Assembly: GCA_035443885.1 (NCBI GenBank) | Contig: DAOMNO010000004.1 | Location: 124,001-188,000 of the forward strand | DNA length: 64,000 nt | Direction of reading: 5' to 3' | Source of the DNA: DAOMNO01 sp035443885 | GTDB taxonomy: Bacteria > Planctomycetota > Phycisphaerae > Phycisphaerales > SM1A02 | In this document: one piece after another, positions 26,533 to 34,680 of the stretch | How positions within the stretch are numbered: the first letter of the stretch is position 1 | Layout of the letters: every line of letters starts with the position of its first letter | The notes under the pieces: generated by a model | Told to the model about the DNA's origin: nothing | Databases searched by the model: none | Seen by the model: only the letters and a program-made list of their open reading frames with translations | Made by a program: the position numbers and the translations under genes

Positions 26533-26538
26533 TAGAAT
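26533..26538 (+). promoter_or_regulatory. TAGAAT box, putative -10 of leaderless rarA mRNA
   Basis: TAGAAT lies 6 nt before the rarA ATG and no Shine-Dalgarno is present, so the predicted transcript start coincides with the A of the start codon. The -35 region is not recognisable. The same spacing recurs at several other genes in the window. Confidence 0.4.
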
Positions 26539-26544
26539 TGGGAC

Positions 26545-27894
26545 ATGACCGATCTTTGGCAAGGTCAACGGGACGAGCGTCGGAAAATGGTGGAGCCGCT
26601 TGCTGTTCGCCTTCGTCCTCGCCGTCTCGACGAGTTCGTGGGGCAGGAGCACTTTCTGGGCGAGGGGAAGCTGCTGCGCCGCATGTTGGACGCTGATCGT
26701 CTCACATCCGTGTTGTTCTGGGGGCCGCCCGGCACGGGCAAGACAACGCTTGCAGAAGTGATCGCGAAGCACACCGGCCGCCACTTTGAACGCGCCAACG
26801 CTGCGCTTGTGGGCGTAAAGGACATCCGCGAGATTCTCGCCGCCAGCACGCGCCGCATCGACGAAGGCGGCAAACGCACGATTCTCTTCCTTGACGAAAT
26901 CCATCGTTTCTCGCGAAGCCAGCAGGACGTGCTGCTCAACGATGTTGAACGAGGCTTGATTACACTCATTGGCGCCACGACAGAGAACCCATACTTCTCC
27001 GTCAACAGCGCACTCATCAGTCGATCAACGGTGTTTCAGTTCCAGCCATTGAATGAAGAGGCCGTCGCATCGCTCATCCGCCGCGCTGTCGTCGATGAGC
27101 GAGGATTTCGCGATCTGCCGATTACGATTGAGGACGAAGCGATTGCCCATTGGGCGCGTCTGAGCGATGGCGATGCCAGACGCGCGCTGAATGCGCTGGA
27201 AGTGGCGGTGCTGAGTCAGGCTGAGAAAGCCGGACCGATTCATGTCGATCTGGCATGTGCGGAACAGTCCGCTCAAGCGAAAGCCGTCGTCTATGACGGC
27301 ACAGGCGACGAGCATTACGACGTGGCGAGCGCGCTTATCAAATCCATGCGAGGCTCCGACCCTGATGCGGCGATCTACTGGCTCGCGCGAATGCTGGAAG
27401 CTGGAGAAGACCCACGATTCATTGCGAGGCGAATCGCCATTCTCGCCAGCGAGGACATTGGCAACGCCGACCCACAGGCGATTCAGGTTGCAGCGGCTGC
27501 CTGGCAGATTGCTGAGCGAGTCGGCATGCCGGAATGTCAGCTTACGCTGGCGCAGGCCGCGATCTATATGGCAACGGCCCCCAAGTCGAACGCCTCAGCC
27601 AAGGCCATCTGGAGTGCCGTGAGCGACGTTCGGAGTGGCAGAACGATTCCTGTGCCGACTCACCTTCGCGATGCACATTATGCAGGGGCCAAGACGCTTG
27701 GGCATGGCGAAAACTACGTTTACAGCCACGACTCTGCCGATGGCTATATACCCCAGGAGTACCTCGGGGTTGATCGTGTCTATTATCTGCCCACGGAGCG
27801 AGGATTCGAAAAGATCATACGGGATCGGCTCGCGGAGCTGCGTGCGAAGCATCCTGTTCCGCAGAGGCCGACATCAACGAACGAGCATGGCTGA
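26545..27894 (+). CDS. rarA: Replication-associated recombination protein A (RarA/MgsA), AAA+ ATPase
   Basis: 449 residues. RPRRLDEFVGQEH start of the AAA+ module, Walker A WGPPGTGKTT, Walker B LFLDEIHRFSRSQQD, sensor 1 GATTENPYFSVN and SRSTVFQF, followed by the MgsA C-terminal tetramerisation region (SIRKGSD-like LIKSMRGSDPDAAIYWLARML; IASEDIGNADP). RarA acts at stalled replication forks with SSB. The downstream cyclo-ligase start lies inside the end of this gene (8-bp overlap), so the two are co-translated. Confidence 0.95.
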   Translation: MTDLWQGQRDERRKMVEPLAVRLRPRRLDEFVGQEHFLGEGKLLRRMLDADRLTSVLFWGPPGTGKTTLAEVIAKHTGRHFERANAALVGVKDIREILAASTRRIDEGGKRTILFLDEIHRFSRSQQDVLLNDVERGLITLIGATTENPYFSVNSALISRSTVFQFQPLNEEAVASLIRRAVVDERGFRDLPITIEDEAIAHWARLSDGDARRALNALEVAVLSQAEKAGPIHVDLACAEQSAQAKAVVYDGTGDEHYDVASALIKSMRGSDPDAAIYWLARMLEAGEDPRFIARRIAILASEDIGNADPQAIQVAAAAWQIAERVGMPECQLTLAQAAIYMATAPKSNASAKAIWSAVSDVRSGRTIPVPTHLRDAHYAGAKTLGHGENYVYSHDSADGYIPQEYLGVDRVYYLPTERGFEKIIRDRLAELRAKHPVPQRPTSTNEHG

Positions 27895-28492
27895 GGAACT
27901 CGACAAGACCAAGGCGCACTTTCGTGCGGAGATGAAAGCTCGTCTTGCCGAGATGAGCGATGTATCCCGTCGGGGCGCATCCTTGTCCGCATGTGAGCGA
28001 CTCGTGTCGCTGGAAGCGTTTGCACACGCCAGCGTTCTCATGCTCTACATGCCTCTGGCGACGGAAGTGGATGTAACGCCTGTCGCGCTGCGATGCTTTC
28101 AATCGAACAAGACGGTGTGCGTGCCGAAGGTGGACTGGCATCGACGTGAGATCACGCCTGTCGAGGTTACATCGTTTGATGACCGCGTGATGGATATTGA
28201 CGAGCATGGTGTACGCACGCCTCGTTCCGGTCGCGCGGTTTCCCCTTCGCTGCTTGACCTTGTCGTTGTGCCGGGGCTGGCGTTCGATGCAGAGGGGCAT
28301 CGTCTCGGTCGCGGTGGGGGCTACTACGATCGTTTTCTTGCCCGACTGAGACCATCGGCGACGAAGGTGGCGCTCATTTTCGATTGCCAGATGATCGATG
28401 CCGTTCCTTCAATCGAACACGATGTTCCGGTCGATATCGTCGTGTCAGATCGACGAGTTACCCATGTGGGCGGCTCGCGGTCGCGGCGATAG
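27887..28492 (+). CDS. 5-formyltetrahydrofolate cyclo-ligase
   Basis: 201 residues; converts 5-formyl-THF plus ATP to 5,10-methenyl-THF, returning the SHMT by-product to the folate pool. A basic N-terminus carries RAEMKARLAEMSDVSRR; substrate and ATP segments are LYMPLATEVDV and the diagnostic GRGGGYYDRFLARL near residue 140. Start ATG 27887 overlaps the rarA stop by 8 bp. Family members are usually 180-200 residues. Confidence 0.9.
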   Translation: MAEELDKTKAHFRAEMKARLAEMSDVSRRGASLSACERLVSLEAFAHASVLMLYMPLATEVDVTPVALRCFQSNKTVCVPKVDWHRREITPVEVTSFDDRVMDIDEHGVRTPRSGRAVSPSLLDLVVVPGLAFDAEGHRLGRGGGYYDRFLARLRPSATKVALIFDCQMIDAVPSIEHDVPVDIVVSDRRVTHVGGSRSRR

Positions 28493-28535
28493 TTTTTGCA
28501 GCGATTTGAATACTCGAGACCATTCGGAGTTTCTC

Positions 28536-29768
28536 ATGGTTCTTCCCAGTCAGTCCGCCCGTCCCAAGAGCCGCCACAGCCATATGTACCGTGGTCGTCG
28601 GGGCGGTCGACGACCGATGATTTTCGTCCTGCTGGGCCTGCTGGTCGTCAGCTACGGTGCATGGCGCTTCCTGGGGCCGAATCGTGCGCAATCCTTGGCA
28701 GCGGAAATGACGACCAACGATGGTGAGGCTCTTGCAGACACACTGGCCGCGAACCCGCCTCGTGAATCAACCCCAACTCGTCAAACGCCTCAACCGGAGC
28801 CTGCGCGCACGTCGCCGCCTCCGCAGCAGCCGACCATTCAAATGGGTGGCGGCCAGACTTCACCGCCGCGCTCTTCCCCTGCAACGAACGCCCCCACGTT
28901 GGTTCCTGAAACATCGCCCATCCAGCCACCCGCCAAAGCATCACCTTCGCAGCCGGAACGCGACACAACCAATCCGCAACGCGCACGAGCGTTAGAGCGG
29001 ATGCGTGCTGGCATGGACATGCTCGCTGCGAATCGGCCGATAGAAGCTCGCCGAATGCTCACGCAGGCGTTGGAGTCAGAAGGCATGGACGCGGTTAATG
29101 CAAAGCGCATCCGTGAAAGCCTGACGCAGCTCAACGAGCGGCTTGTCTTCAGTCCAGAAGTTGTGCAGGGTGATCCTTTCAGCGCTGCGTATGTCGTGCG
29201 CTCGGGTGATGCGCTGGCGCGCATCGCAACCGGCCAGAACCTTCACGTCGATTGGCGGTTCATTCAGCGCATCAATCGAATCCAGCGCCCGGAGTCGATT
29301 CGAGTCGGGCAGACGTTGAAACTCGTTCGCGGGCCGTTCCATGCGGTCGTCCATAAACGAGAATTCCGCATGGACATCTATCTCGGCGAAGGCGCTGATC
29401 GCGTCTATGTGCGGAGCTTCCCCGTCGGGCTGGGCGAGTACGATTCGACGCCCGTAGGACTGTTCAGAGTTAGGCCGAACTCAAAGCTCATCAATCCGGC
29501 GTGGACAAATCCTCGCACCGGTCAGTCGTATCACGCGGATGACCCGCAGAATCCCATCGGTGAACGCTGGATCGGGCTGGAAGGCGTGAGTGAATCCGTG
29601 CGCGATCTCGGCGGTTATGGCATTCACGGAACCATCGAGCCGCAGTCGATCGGCACACAGGCTTCAATGGGCTGTGTGCGTATGCTCGCTGCGGATGTGG
29701 AACTGGTATACGAAATGCTCGTCGAGGAAAAGAGCAGCGTGCGGATTACCGACGAAACGACGCCGTAA
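28536..29768 (+). CDS. L,D-transpeptidase with LysM domain
   Basis: 410 residues; membrane-anchored or exported enzyme making 3-3 peptidoglycan crosslinks or attaching proteins to the wall. Layout: basic N-terminus, membrane helix (about 28-45, MIFVLLGLLVVSYGAW), a long Pro/Thr/Ser-rich linker (about 65-170), a LysM domain (YVVRSGDALARIATGQ... RVGQTLKL), and a YkuD catalytic domain with HGT (YGIHGT) and active Cys380 in SMGCVRM. Start ATG 28536 is supported by CGGAG 7 nt upstream. Its stop is 13 bp from the convergent ispH stop. Confidence 0.92.
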   Translation: MVLPSQSARPKSRHSHMYRGRRGGRRPMIFVLLGLLVVSYGAWRFLGPNRAQSLAAEMTTNDGEALADTLAANPPRESTPTRQTPQPEPARTSPPPQQPTIQMGGGQTSPPRSSPATNAPTLVPETSPIQPPAKASPSQPERDTTNPQRARALERMRAGMDMLAANRPIEARRMLTQALESEGMDAVNAKRIRESLTQLNERLVFSPEVVQGDPFSAAYVVRSGDALARIATGQNLHVDWRFIQRINRIQRPESIRVGQTLKLVRGPFHAVVHKREFRMDIYLGEGADRVYVRSFPVGLGEYDSTPVGLFRVRPNSKLINPAWTNPRTGQSYHADDPQNPIGERWIGLEGVSESVRDLGGYGIHGTIEPQSIGTQASMGCVRMLAADVELVYEMLVEEKSSVRITDETTP

Positions 29769-29781
29769 ACGCCTCACCCAA

Positions 29782-30840
29782 TCAGTTTGAAACGCCGATC
29801 GTGAGATCAACCGTGCGGTGCGGGATGTTGTGCCTGCTGAGCCATGCGTCGATGGATGCGGAGTTATCCATCGTGATGCGTCGGCCAGTGGGGTCGATGC
29901 CCTGCGAACGCATGAACTGTTTGAGCGTGCCGGGCAGGCCGAACTCGACGGTCTCGCGATAGATATCACGCTGTTCCACATCGCCGCCGTAGCGTTCAAT
30001 GAGGTGCAGGATGAGGTCTTGCACCAGGTCTTCCGGTGCACTCGCACCAGCGGTGATGAGGACTCGCTCGACACCATCGAACCACTCGTCGTGGAGTTCG
30101 GAGCGGTCGTCGATCAGCTTGGCCGGGGTGCCTACGGCTTCCGCCAGTTCGGTCAGTCGCAGCGAGTTGGAACTGTTCTTTGAGCCGACAACGAGCACAA
30201 GATCGCAATCCGTTGCAATGGCACGGACCGCAAGCTGCCTGTTCGTGGTGGCGTAGCAGATATCCTCGCTGGGTGGAGCCTTGATGTTCGGAAATGCATC
30301 CTTCAATGCGCCGATGATGACATTGGCGTCGTCCATGCTCAATGTCGTCTGCGTGAGATAGACAAGCTTGTTCTCATCGTGAATGCGCAGGTGCGGGATG
30401 TCTTCTGGTGATTCCACGACCTGAATGGCATCAGGCGCTTCGCCTCGCGTCCCGATCACTTCCTGGTGGTCTGCATGGCCGACGAGTAGGATCTGATAGC
30501 CCTTGCGAGCGTAGCGGATGGCTTCACCGTGTACCTTTGTCACCAGCGGGCATGTCGCGTCGATGGCGGTGAGGTTGCGTTGAATCGCCTGCTCGCGGAT
30601 CGCCGGACTGACGCCATGCGCACTGAACACGACGATCGACCCTTCCGGCACTTCTGCGATGTCATCAACAAAGGTAACGCCTTGCTGCCGAAAGCGATCG
30701 ACGACGTGCTTGTTGTGCACGATCTCGTGATAGACATAGATCGGCTCGCCCTCGCAGATTTCCAGTAGCTGATCGACCACGTCGATCGCCATGTAAACGC
30801 CTGCGCAGAAGCCTCGTGGGTTGGCGAGAATCAGTTTCAT
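29782..30840 (-). CDS. ispH: 4-hydroxy-3-methylbut-2-enyl diphosphate reductase
   Basis: Last enzyme of the MEP isoprenoid pathway, a [4Fe-4S] protein making IPP and DMAPP. The three cluster cysteines are Cys12 (GFCAGV), Cys97 (DATCPLV) and Cys195 (DICYATTNRQ). Other family blocks are HEIVHNKHVV, GHADHQEV, TQTTLS and a GSKNSSN motif. 352 residues, slightly longer than E. coli (316) because of the C-terminal tail. GGAG precedes the ATG by about 12 nt. Confidence 0.96.
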   Translation of the reverse strand: MKLILANPRGFCAGVYMAIDVVDQLLEICEGEPIYVYHEIVHNKHVVDRFRQQGVTFVDDIAEVPEGSIVVFSAHGVSPAIREQAIQRNLTAIDATCPLVTKVHGEAIRYARKGYQILLVGHADHQEVIGTRGEAPDAIQVVESPEDIPHLRIHDENKLVYLTQTTLSMDDANVIIGALKDAFPNIKAPPSEDICYATTNRQLAVRAIATDCDLVLVVGSKNSSNSLRLTELAEAVGTPAKLIDDRSELHDEWFDGVERVLITAGASAPEDLVQDLILHLIERYGGDVEQRDIYRETVEFGLPGTLKQFMRSQGIDPTGRRITMDNSASIDAWLSRHNIPHRTVDLTIGVSN

Positions 30841-30914
30841 ACGTCGGCTGCTCCGTGAGCCGGAAATGATATCGGGCTGGCGGATTCCGGGGGGGTTCGT
30901 TCCGAACTCGCTCT

Positions 30915-31379
30915 TTAGAGAATGGCGACAATCTCAAATCGCTTTTCGCCTCGCCGCAGGTCCACGCGAACGACCTCGCCGACGCGAGCCTTCATGAGCG
31001 CCATCCCCATCGGCGAGTTCGGCGTTACCTCAATGAACTCGGCCTCGAGTTCGCCGGTCATTTCGCCGACCAGCCGATACAGCTCCTCGTCTTCCGTTTC
31101 GATATTGCGCAGCCGAACTGTCGCGCCGATGAACACCATGCCATCAGGCAGCGAAGCCGTATCGGTAACGACGGCGGATGCGAGTTTCTCTTCAAGCTCG
31201 CGAATCTTGGCCTCGTTCATGCCCTGATCTTCCTTCGCAGCGTGATATTCAGCGTTTTCCTTCAGGTCGCCGAGTTCACGGGCACGGCCGATACGGTCCG
31301 ACAGGGCGCGTCGTTGGCTGTGAAGGTCGCGAAGCTGCTGTTCGAGACGCTGCTTGTCTTCAGCGGTCATGTAATGCAT
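30915..31379 (-). CDS. greA: Transcription elongation factor GreA/GreB family
   Basis: 154 residues. An N-terminal coiled-coil carries the acidic tip LGDLKENAEYHAAKEDQG that reaches into the RNA polymerase secondary channel to stimulate transcript cleavage. The C-terminal FKBP-like domain holds GATVRLRNIETEDEELYRLVGEMTGE and ends in a VRVDLRRGEKRFEIVAI strand in place of the usual VxxPxGxxxxxI ending. ATG 31379 follows AGGA by 11 nt; MTAEDK at 31370 is also possible. It lies about 75 bp upstream of ispH on the same strand. Confidence 0.92.
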   Translation of the reverse strand: MHYMTAEDKQRLEQQLRDLHSQRRALSDRIGRARELGDLKENAEYHAAKEDQGMNEAKIRELEEKLASAVVTDTASLPDGMVFIGATVRLRNIETEDEELYRLVGEMTGELEAEFIEVTPNSPMGMALMKARVGEVVRVDLRRGEKRFEIVAIL

Positions 31380-31697
31380 GGCAGGTCCATTCCTGTAAAG
31401 CCGCAAACATGGCGGCCAGTGCGATAGAGAAGCCGGCTCATCGCCGGCCGCTGTTCAAACGAGAAACATCGAAAGACCGTTCTTCCGTAGCCCTGTGTGC
31501 TCCGTGATCCGAATCCGTCTCCCCCAACCGAACCGCCGCCCACGGTTCCCCCTTTGGCCCCGACACCCGAATCATGTTGCACGATAGGCGATGGCCGGGG
31601 GGTGGGTCAAGATGCTTTCGCTCGCAAACGACGATTCGTGTGGCGCGGGTTTGTTCTCTCGCTTGCCAGTCTTCGCTGGATCAGGCACACTCCGTCA
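31380..31697. other. Intergenic region between greA and the YmdB-like gene (318 bp)
   Basis: Divergent region with no gene I can support. It contains a perfect hairpin GCCGGC-TCATC-GCCGGC (31432-31448) inside the putative greA leader, without a U-tract, and a C-rich stretch near 31530-31560. Open frames here have low-complexity composition and no ribosome site. It should hold the two divergent promoters, but I cannot place them with confidence. Confidence 0.5.
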
Positions 31698-32525
31698 ATG
31701 GGCAGCGTTCTGAGTATTGCATTCATCGGCGACATTTACGGTTCGCCCGGCAGAATGACGCTGCGGCAGCAGTTGCCGACACTGCGCGAGCAGCACAAGC
31801 CGGATGTCATTATTGCGAATGCGGAGAACGCGCGATCCGGCTCAGGCCTATCGCCAGAACTGTACGAAAAGATTCGCTCGCTTGGCATCGATGCGATCAC
31901 ACTCGGCGATCATGTGTATCGCGATCTGCGCATCACATCCATTCTTGAACGGCCCGGCGAGCCGATCGCACGGCCTGCAAATCTTTCGAGTAAAGCGACG
32001 GGGCGGCCCATGATTCGTCTTGAGCCTGCCGGCGGGCGCACGCGACGGGTCTACATCATCACGGTGCTCGGCCGAATCTTTTTCAACATGCCTGCCGACG
32101 ACCCGTTTGCCACAGTTGATCAACTGCTCGGAGAGATTCCCGAATCGCGGCCAGTCGTGATCGTCGAAGCGCACATGGAAGCGACGAGCGAGAAAGCGGC
32201 GCTCGCCCACTATCTGGATGGCCGCGTGACGGCGGTGCTCGGCACGCACACGCACGTGCCGACGGCCGATGCGAGAATCCTTCCGCGAGGCACGGCGTTC
32301 ATCACCGATGTCGGCATGTGTGGCCCGCACCATTCGATCATCGGCGCGAACGCGGAGAACGTTATTCGGCATATGACCACGGGAATGCACATCCCGTTCG
32401 GGGTCGGCGCAGGGGGGGAAGCCATGTGTGGTGTTGTGCTGCAAATCGATGAGGCATCCGGTCGGGCGTTAAAGATTTGCCCCGTGCGGTACGAAGCGGA
32501 TCGGTCGAAGGAGCCGTTCGTCTAG
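31698..32525 (+). CDS. YmdB-like metallophosphoesterase (TIGR00282 family)
   Basis: 275 residues from ATG 31698. Visible family blocks: FIGDIYGSPGR (first metal aspartate), NAENARSGSG (Glu and Asn ligands), EAHMEATSEK, GTHTHVPTAD and the end block TDVGMCGP. In B. subtilis YmdB is a cAMP phosphodiesterase affecting biofilm genes. One substitution stands out: the canonical LGNH motif reads LGDH (residues about 73-76), replacing a metal-ligand Asn with Asp, while the other ligands remain. The specific substrate cannot be assigned from sequence. Confidence 0.88.
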   Translation: MGSVLSIAFIGDIYGSPGRMTLRQQLPTLREQHKPDVIIANAENARSGSGLSPELYEKIRSLGIDAITLGDHVYRDLRITSILERPGEPIARPANLSSKATGRPMIRLEPAGGRTRRVYIITVLGRIFFNMPADDPFATVDQLLGEIPESRPVVIVEAHMEATSEKAALAHYLDGRVTAVLGTHTHVPTADARILPRGTAFITDVGMCGPHHSIIGANAENVIRHMTTGMHIPFGVGAGGEAMCGVVLQIDEASGRALKICPVRYEADRSKEPFV

Positions 32526-32610
32526 CCGCCTGTACGGGCTGGCGACCACCTCATACCACTTTCCGGGTTGTCAAGGCAAAAATATTCATTTTCTTTGGCT
32601 ATTTTGGGTC

Positions 32611-32642
32611 TTGACGGGAACAAAGTTTCAGTGTGCTATAGA
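32611..32642 (+). promoter_or_regulatory. Candidate promoter of the 32.6-32.9 kb repeat transcript
   Basis: TTGACG (32611-32616) and an extended -10-like TGC-TATAGA (32634-32642), spaced 20 bp, within a local AT-rich patch. The spacing is longer than ideal (17), so confidence is moderate. Confidence 0.4.
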
Positions 32643-32807
32643 TGGTGCTTCGATACGGGCGGAGCTGGAGTGAGCGGAGAAAACACACTTCCAGAATGCT
32701 GCTCAAGGAAGAAGCCCATGCGGCACGAACGCATGGAGTCAGCTTGCTGCGTTGCGCTGAAAGGCACAACAGCAGAGTTTCAGGAGTGCTCGTTGGCTCC
32801 GGCAAGG

Positions 32808-32853
32808 CTCTCTCTCTTCTCTCCGCGTCGTGCTGAAATACGCACGGCGTGGA
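32808..32853 (+). repeat. Direct repeat copy 1 with hairpin
   Basis: CTCTCTCTCTTCTCTCCG (32808-32825) runs into CGTCGTGC; the stem TCCGCGTCGTGC (32822-32833) pairs with GCACGGCGTGGA (32842-32853) over an 8-nt loop, with two wobble pairs that keep pairing. The first 26 nt are identical to copy 2, offset by exactly 84 bp. Confidence 0.75.
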
Positions 32854-32891
32854 CTTCGCGGCTCCGGGGTGGCGTTGGTCGCCGTAATGAA

Positions 32892-32935
32892 CTCTCTCTC
32901 TTCTCTCCGCGTCGTGCCGAAACGCACGACGTGGA
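32892..32935 (+). repeat. Direct repeat copy 2 with hairpin
   Basis: Same 26-nt pyrimidine tract plus stem start as copy 1 (32892-32917). Here the stem TCCGCGTCGTGC pairs with GCACGACGTGGA (32924-32935) over a CGAAAC loop. Loop length differs between the copies (8 versus 6 nt) while the stem is kept, suggesting selection on structure. Confidence 0.75.
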
Positions 32936-32943
32936 ACTTTTTT
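32906..32943 (+). terminator. Strong intrinsic terminator at the end of the repeat transcript
   Basis: The 12-bp stem of repeat copy 2 is followed, after AC, by six T residues (32938-32943), the classic layout for plus-strand termination. It lies 23 bp before the stop of the convergent radical SAM gene. Confidence 0.7.
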
Positions 32944-32966
32944 GCTGAGAGTCAACTTCAGATTGC

Positions 32967-34088
32967 CTAGAACAGTCGCATTTGCCCGCCGGTTTCGGGT
33001 CTGCGAAAGTGGGCCGAGGAAAGCGGTCGAATGTTGCGGTTCAAGCCGTACTTTCTCGTGAACACGTCGAATGACTGCGCGATCTGCTCGACAATGGGGC
33101 CGTGCCCTCGTCCTCGTTTGACGTTGGCCTCGTAGAGCTTGCCGCCTCGCGCCTGTCTGATGAGCGATTCAACCTTGCGGGCGCGGTCCGGGTGTACCGA
33201 GCGCTGCAACCAGTCGAGGAACAGTTCCTTGAGCTGATACGGCAAGCGCAACAGCACCCATGCTGCTCGCCTGGCTCCTGCATCCGCCACGGCTTTAAGA
33301 ATGCGCGGCAGCTCGACATCGGTCAGGCCGGGAATGATCGGAGCGACATTGACAGACACTGGCACACCAGCCGCTGTGAGTTCGCGAATTGTCCGTAATC
33401 GTCCAGCAGGAGATGTCGCACGCGGCTCAAGCTTCTGTGCCAGTTCAGCGTCCAGCGTAACCAGTGTGATTGTTACGCGCCCCGCATTCTTCTCCGCAAG
33501 GCGCGCCCAGAGGTCGGCATCGCGAAGTACGAGCGCGCTCTTCGTCATCGTTGAGACCGGCTGATTGCATTCCGCCAGCACTTCAAGGCAACGACGCGCA
33601 ATTTGCAGCTTGTGCTCGATCGGCTGATAGATGTCCGTGATTGCTGACATCACAATTGGCTCGCCCCGCCAGTTAGGAGAAGCAAGCTCCTTGCGCAGCA
33701 GTTCGGGCGCGTCCGGTTTCGCCATGAGCTTCGTTTCAAAGTCCAGCCCGCTGCTGAAGCCAAGGTATTCGTGGTAAGGCCTCGCGAAGCAGTAGATACA
33801 ACCGTGCTCGCAGCCGCGATACGGGTTGAGCGTCCAGTCGTATGGGACATCAGACGTGCGTGAGACCTGATTGATGATCCGCTGTGTCTTGTCGAAGAAC
33901 ACCTGCCGCGGCACCTTGCAAAGCGAGCCATCCTCACCCTCTCGCTCAATGATCTGGCGATCCAGTTCCTCGCCCAGCACATGCAGGCGTACAGACTCAA
34001 AGCGATTCCCGGGGTTCAGCCCGGCCCCGCGCCGATGAACTAGTCCGTTCGGCAAGGCATCGCGATAGGTGAAATCGCCATCCGTCAT
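32967..34088 (-). CDS. Radical SAM protein, SplB-like (PA0069 / Rv2578c family)
   Basis: About 373 residues. The [4Fe-4S]-SAM motif is CEHGCIYC (CxxxCxxC) in NPYRGCEHGCIYCFARP, followed by FETKLMAKPDAPELLRKEL, MSAITDIYQP and a VTITLVTLDAELAQKLEPRA block typical of this family; FVNVAP-like SVNVAPIIPGLTD is also present. Function is unassigned; relatives are compared with spore photoproduct lyase. I place the start at ATG 34088 because a consensus promoter overlaps the more upstream ATG at 34097 (see 34096-34122), which would then lie outside the mRNA. Confidence 0.9.
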   Translation of the reverse strand: MTDGDFTYRDALPNGLVHRRGAGLNPGNRFESVRLHVLGEELDRQIIEREGEDGSLCKVPRQVFFDKTQRIINQVSRTSDVPYDWTLNPYRGCEHGCIYCFARPYHEYLGFSSGLDFETKLMAKPDAPELLRKELASPNWRGEPIVMSAITDIYQPIEHKLQIARRCLEVLAECNQPVSTMTKSALVLRDADLWARLAEKNAGRVTITLVTLDAELAQKLEPRATSPAGRLRTIRELTAAGVPVSVNVAPIIPGLTDVELPRILKAVADAGARRAAWVLLRLPYQLKELFLDWLQRSVHPDRARKVESLIRQARGGKLYEANVKRGRGHGPIVEQIAQSFDVFTRKYGLNRNIRPLSSAHFRRPETGGQMRLF

Positions 34089-34095
34089 ACCAAAC

Positions 34096-34122
34096 ATTAT
34101 ACAAACATTGATGCGCCGTCAA
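34096..34122 (-). promoter_or_regulatory. Consensus promoter of the radical SAM gene (leaderless mRNA)
   Basis: On the minus strand: TTGACG (34122-34117), 15-bp spacer, perfect TATAAT (34101-34096). Seven nt later comes ATG 34088. The -10 overlaps an alternative upstream ATG at 34097, making the downstream ATG the probable start and the mRNA leaderless. Confidence 0.6.
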
Positions 34123-34176
34123 GGGACCGGAACTCTTGGGCGGATTTGCCCCGAATATCCTTGTGAACCCGTGCGG

Positions 34177-34644
34177 ATGAACACACGCTGGCTCTGGCTT
34201 GACCACATTCCCGCAGACCTCGGTCTCTCGCGGACGGAGCGTCGCGCCGTACGGCATCTGGCCAACGAATTGCGAGAACGCCTGCAAGTCTTTCCCAGCC
34301 GGTTCACGCTGATCTTTACCATCGTGGTGTTTGCATTCCTGTGCGCGATCGCAGGAGTTCTGATCTTCGCAACCGACAAGGCTCTGGCGGTGGTCGTTGC
34401 CTTGGCCTTAATCACTGTTGTCGGGGTTACGACATACATCCGCTGGCGGGCGCGCGGCCGATACATTCGGCTTGCGCTGCGGGCCATTGGGCATGAAGTA
34501 TGCGTGGATTGCAGCTATGTGCTGCATGGACTTGGTGATATTCCAACGTGCCCTGAGTGTGGCTCGCTGCGCGTGCTGATGGTCCGCAGGCGCAAGCAGC
34601 CAGCAGGTCGGGGCAGGTCCATTCATGTGGCCGCGCGGTTGTAG
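34177..34644 (+). CDS. Small membrane protein with C-terminal zinc ribbon
   Basis: 155 residues. Two adjacent membrane helices (about 48-70, LIFTIVVFAFLCAIAGVLIF, and 73-93, ALAVVVALALITVVGVTTYI), then a cytoplasmic tail with CVDC...CPECG, a treble-clef or ribbon-type zinc site. The CxxC(Y/S)xLxGL...CPECG pattern recurs in small planctomycete membrane proteins of unknown role. A GTG at 34171, 9 nt after a TATCCT box, is an alternative leaderless start. Located between the divergent radical SAM gene and the NtrC-like regulator. Confidence 0.75.
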   Translation: MNTRWLWLDHIPADLGLSRTERRAVRHLANELRERLQVFPSRFTLIFTIVVFAFLCAIAGVLIFATDKALAVVVALALITVVGVTTYIRWRARGRYIRLALRAIGHEVCVDCSYVLHGLGDIPTCPECGSLRVLMVRRRKQPAGRGRSIHVAARL

Positions 34645-34666
34645 GTGAACAGATCGCCGAACGCCC

Positions 34667-34672
34667 TACAAT
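34667..34672 (+). promoter_or_regulatory. TACAAT box, putative -10 of the NtrC-like regulator gene
   Basis: TACAAT ends 8 nt before ATG 34681; no Shine-Dalgarno is present. Suggests a leaderless transcript, as at other genes in this window. Confidence 0.4.
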
Positions 34673-34680
34673 GGCGACCC

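Larger units (their letters stand above)
32649..32943 (+). ncRNA. Putative small RNA of about 295 nt with repeated hairpins
   Basis: A transcript starting about 7 nt after the candidate -10 would run to a strong intrinsic terminator. It would contain at least two near-identical 12-bp stems (32822-32853 and 32906-32935) and a weaker relative near 32750-32770 (GTTGCGCTGAAAGGCACAAC). No ribosome site or sustained coding signal is seen on the plus strand. It does not match conserved cores of RNase P RNA, tmRNA, SRP RNA or 6S RNA that I can recognise. It could instead be a decayed palindromic repeat element that merely resembles an RNA gene. Confidence 0.4.
32526..32966. other. Intergenic region with promoter, direct repeats and terminator (441 bp)
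   Basis: Region between the YmdB-like gene and the convergent radical SAM gene. The first part is AT-rich (32570-32640), unlike its surroundings, and leads into a candidate plus-strand promoter. After that come two near-identical hairpin repeats and a strong terminator. Reading frames exist on both strands but are repetitive and lack ribosome sites, so I annotate no protein here. Details are in the separate entries for this region. Confidence 0.6.
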
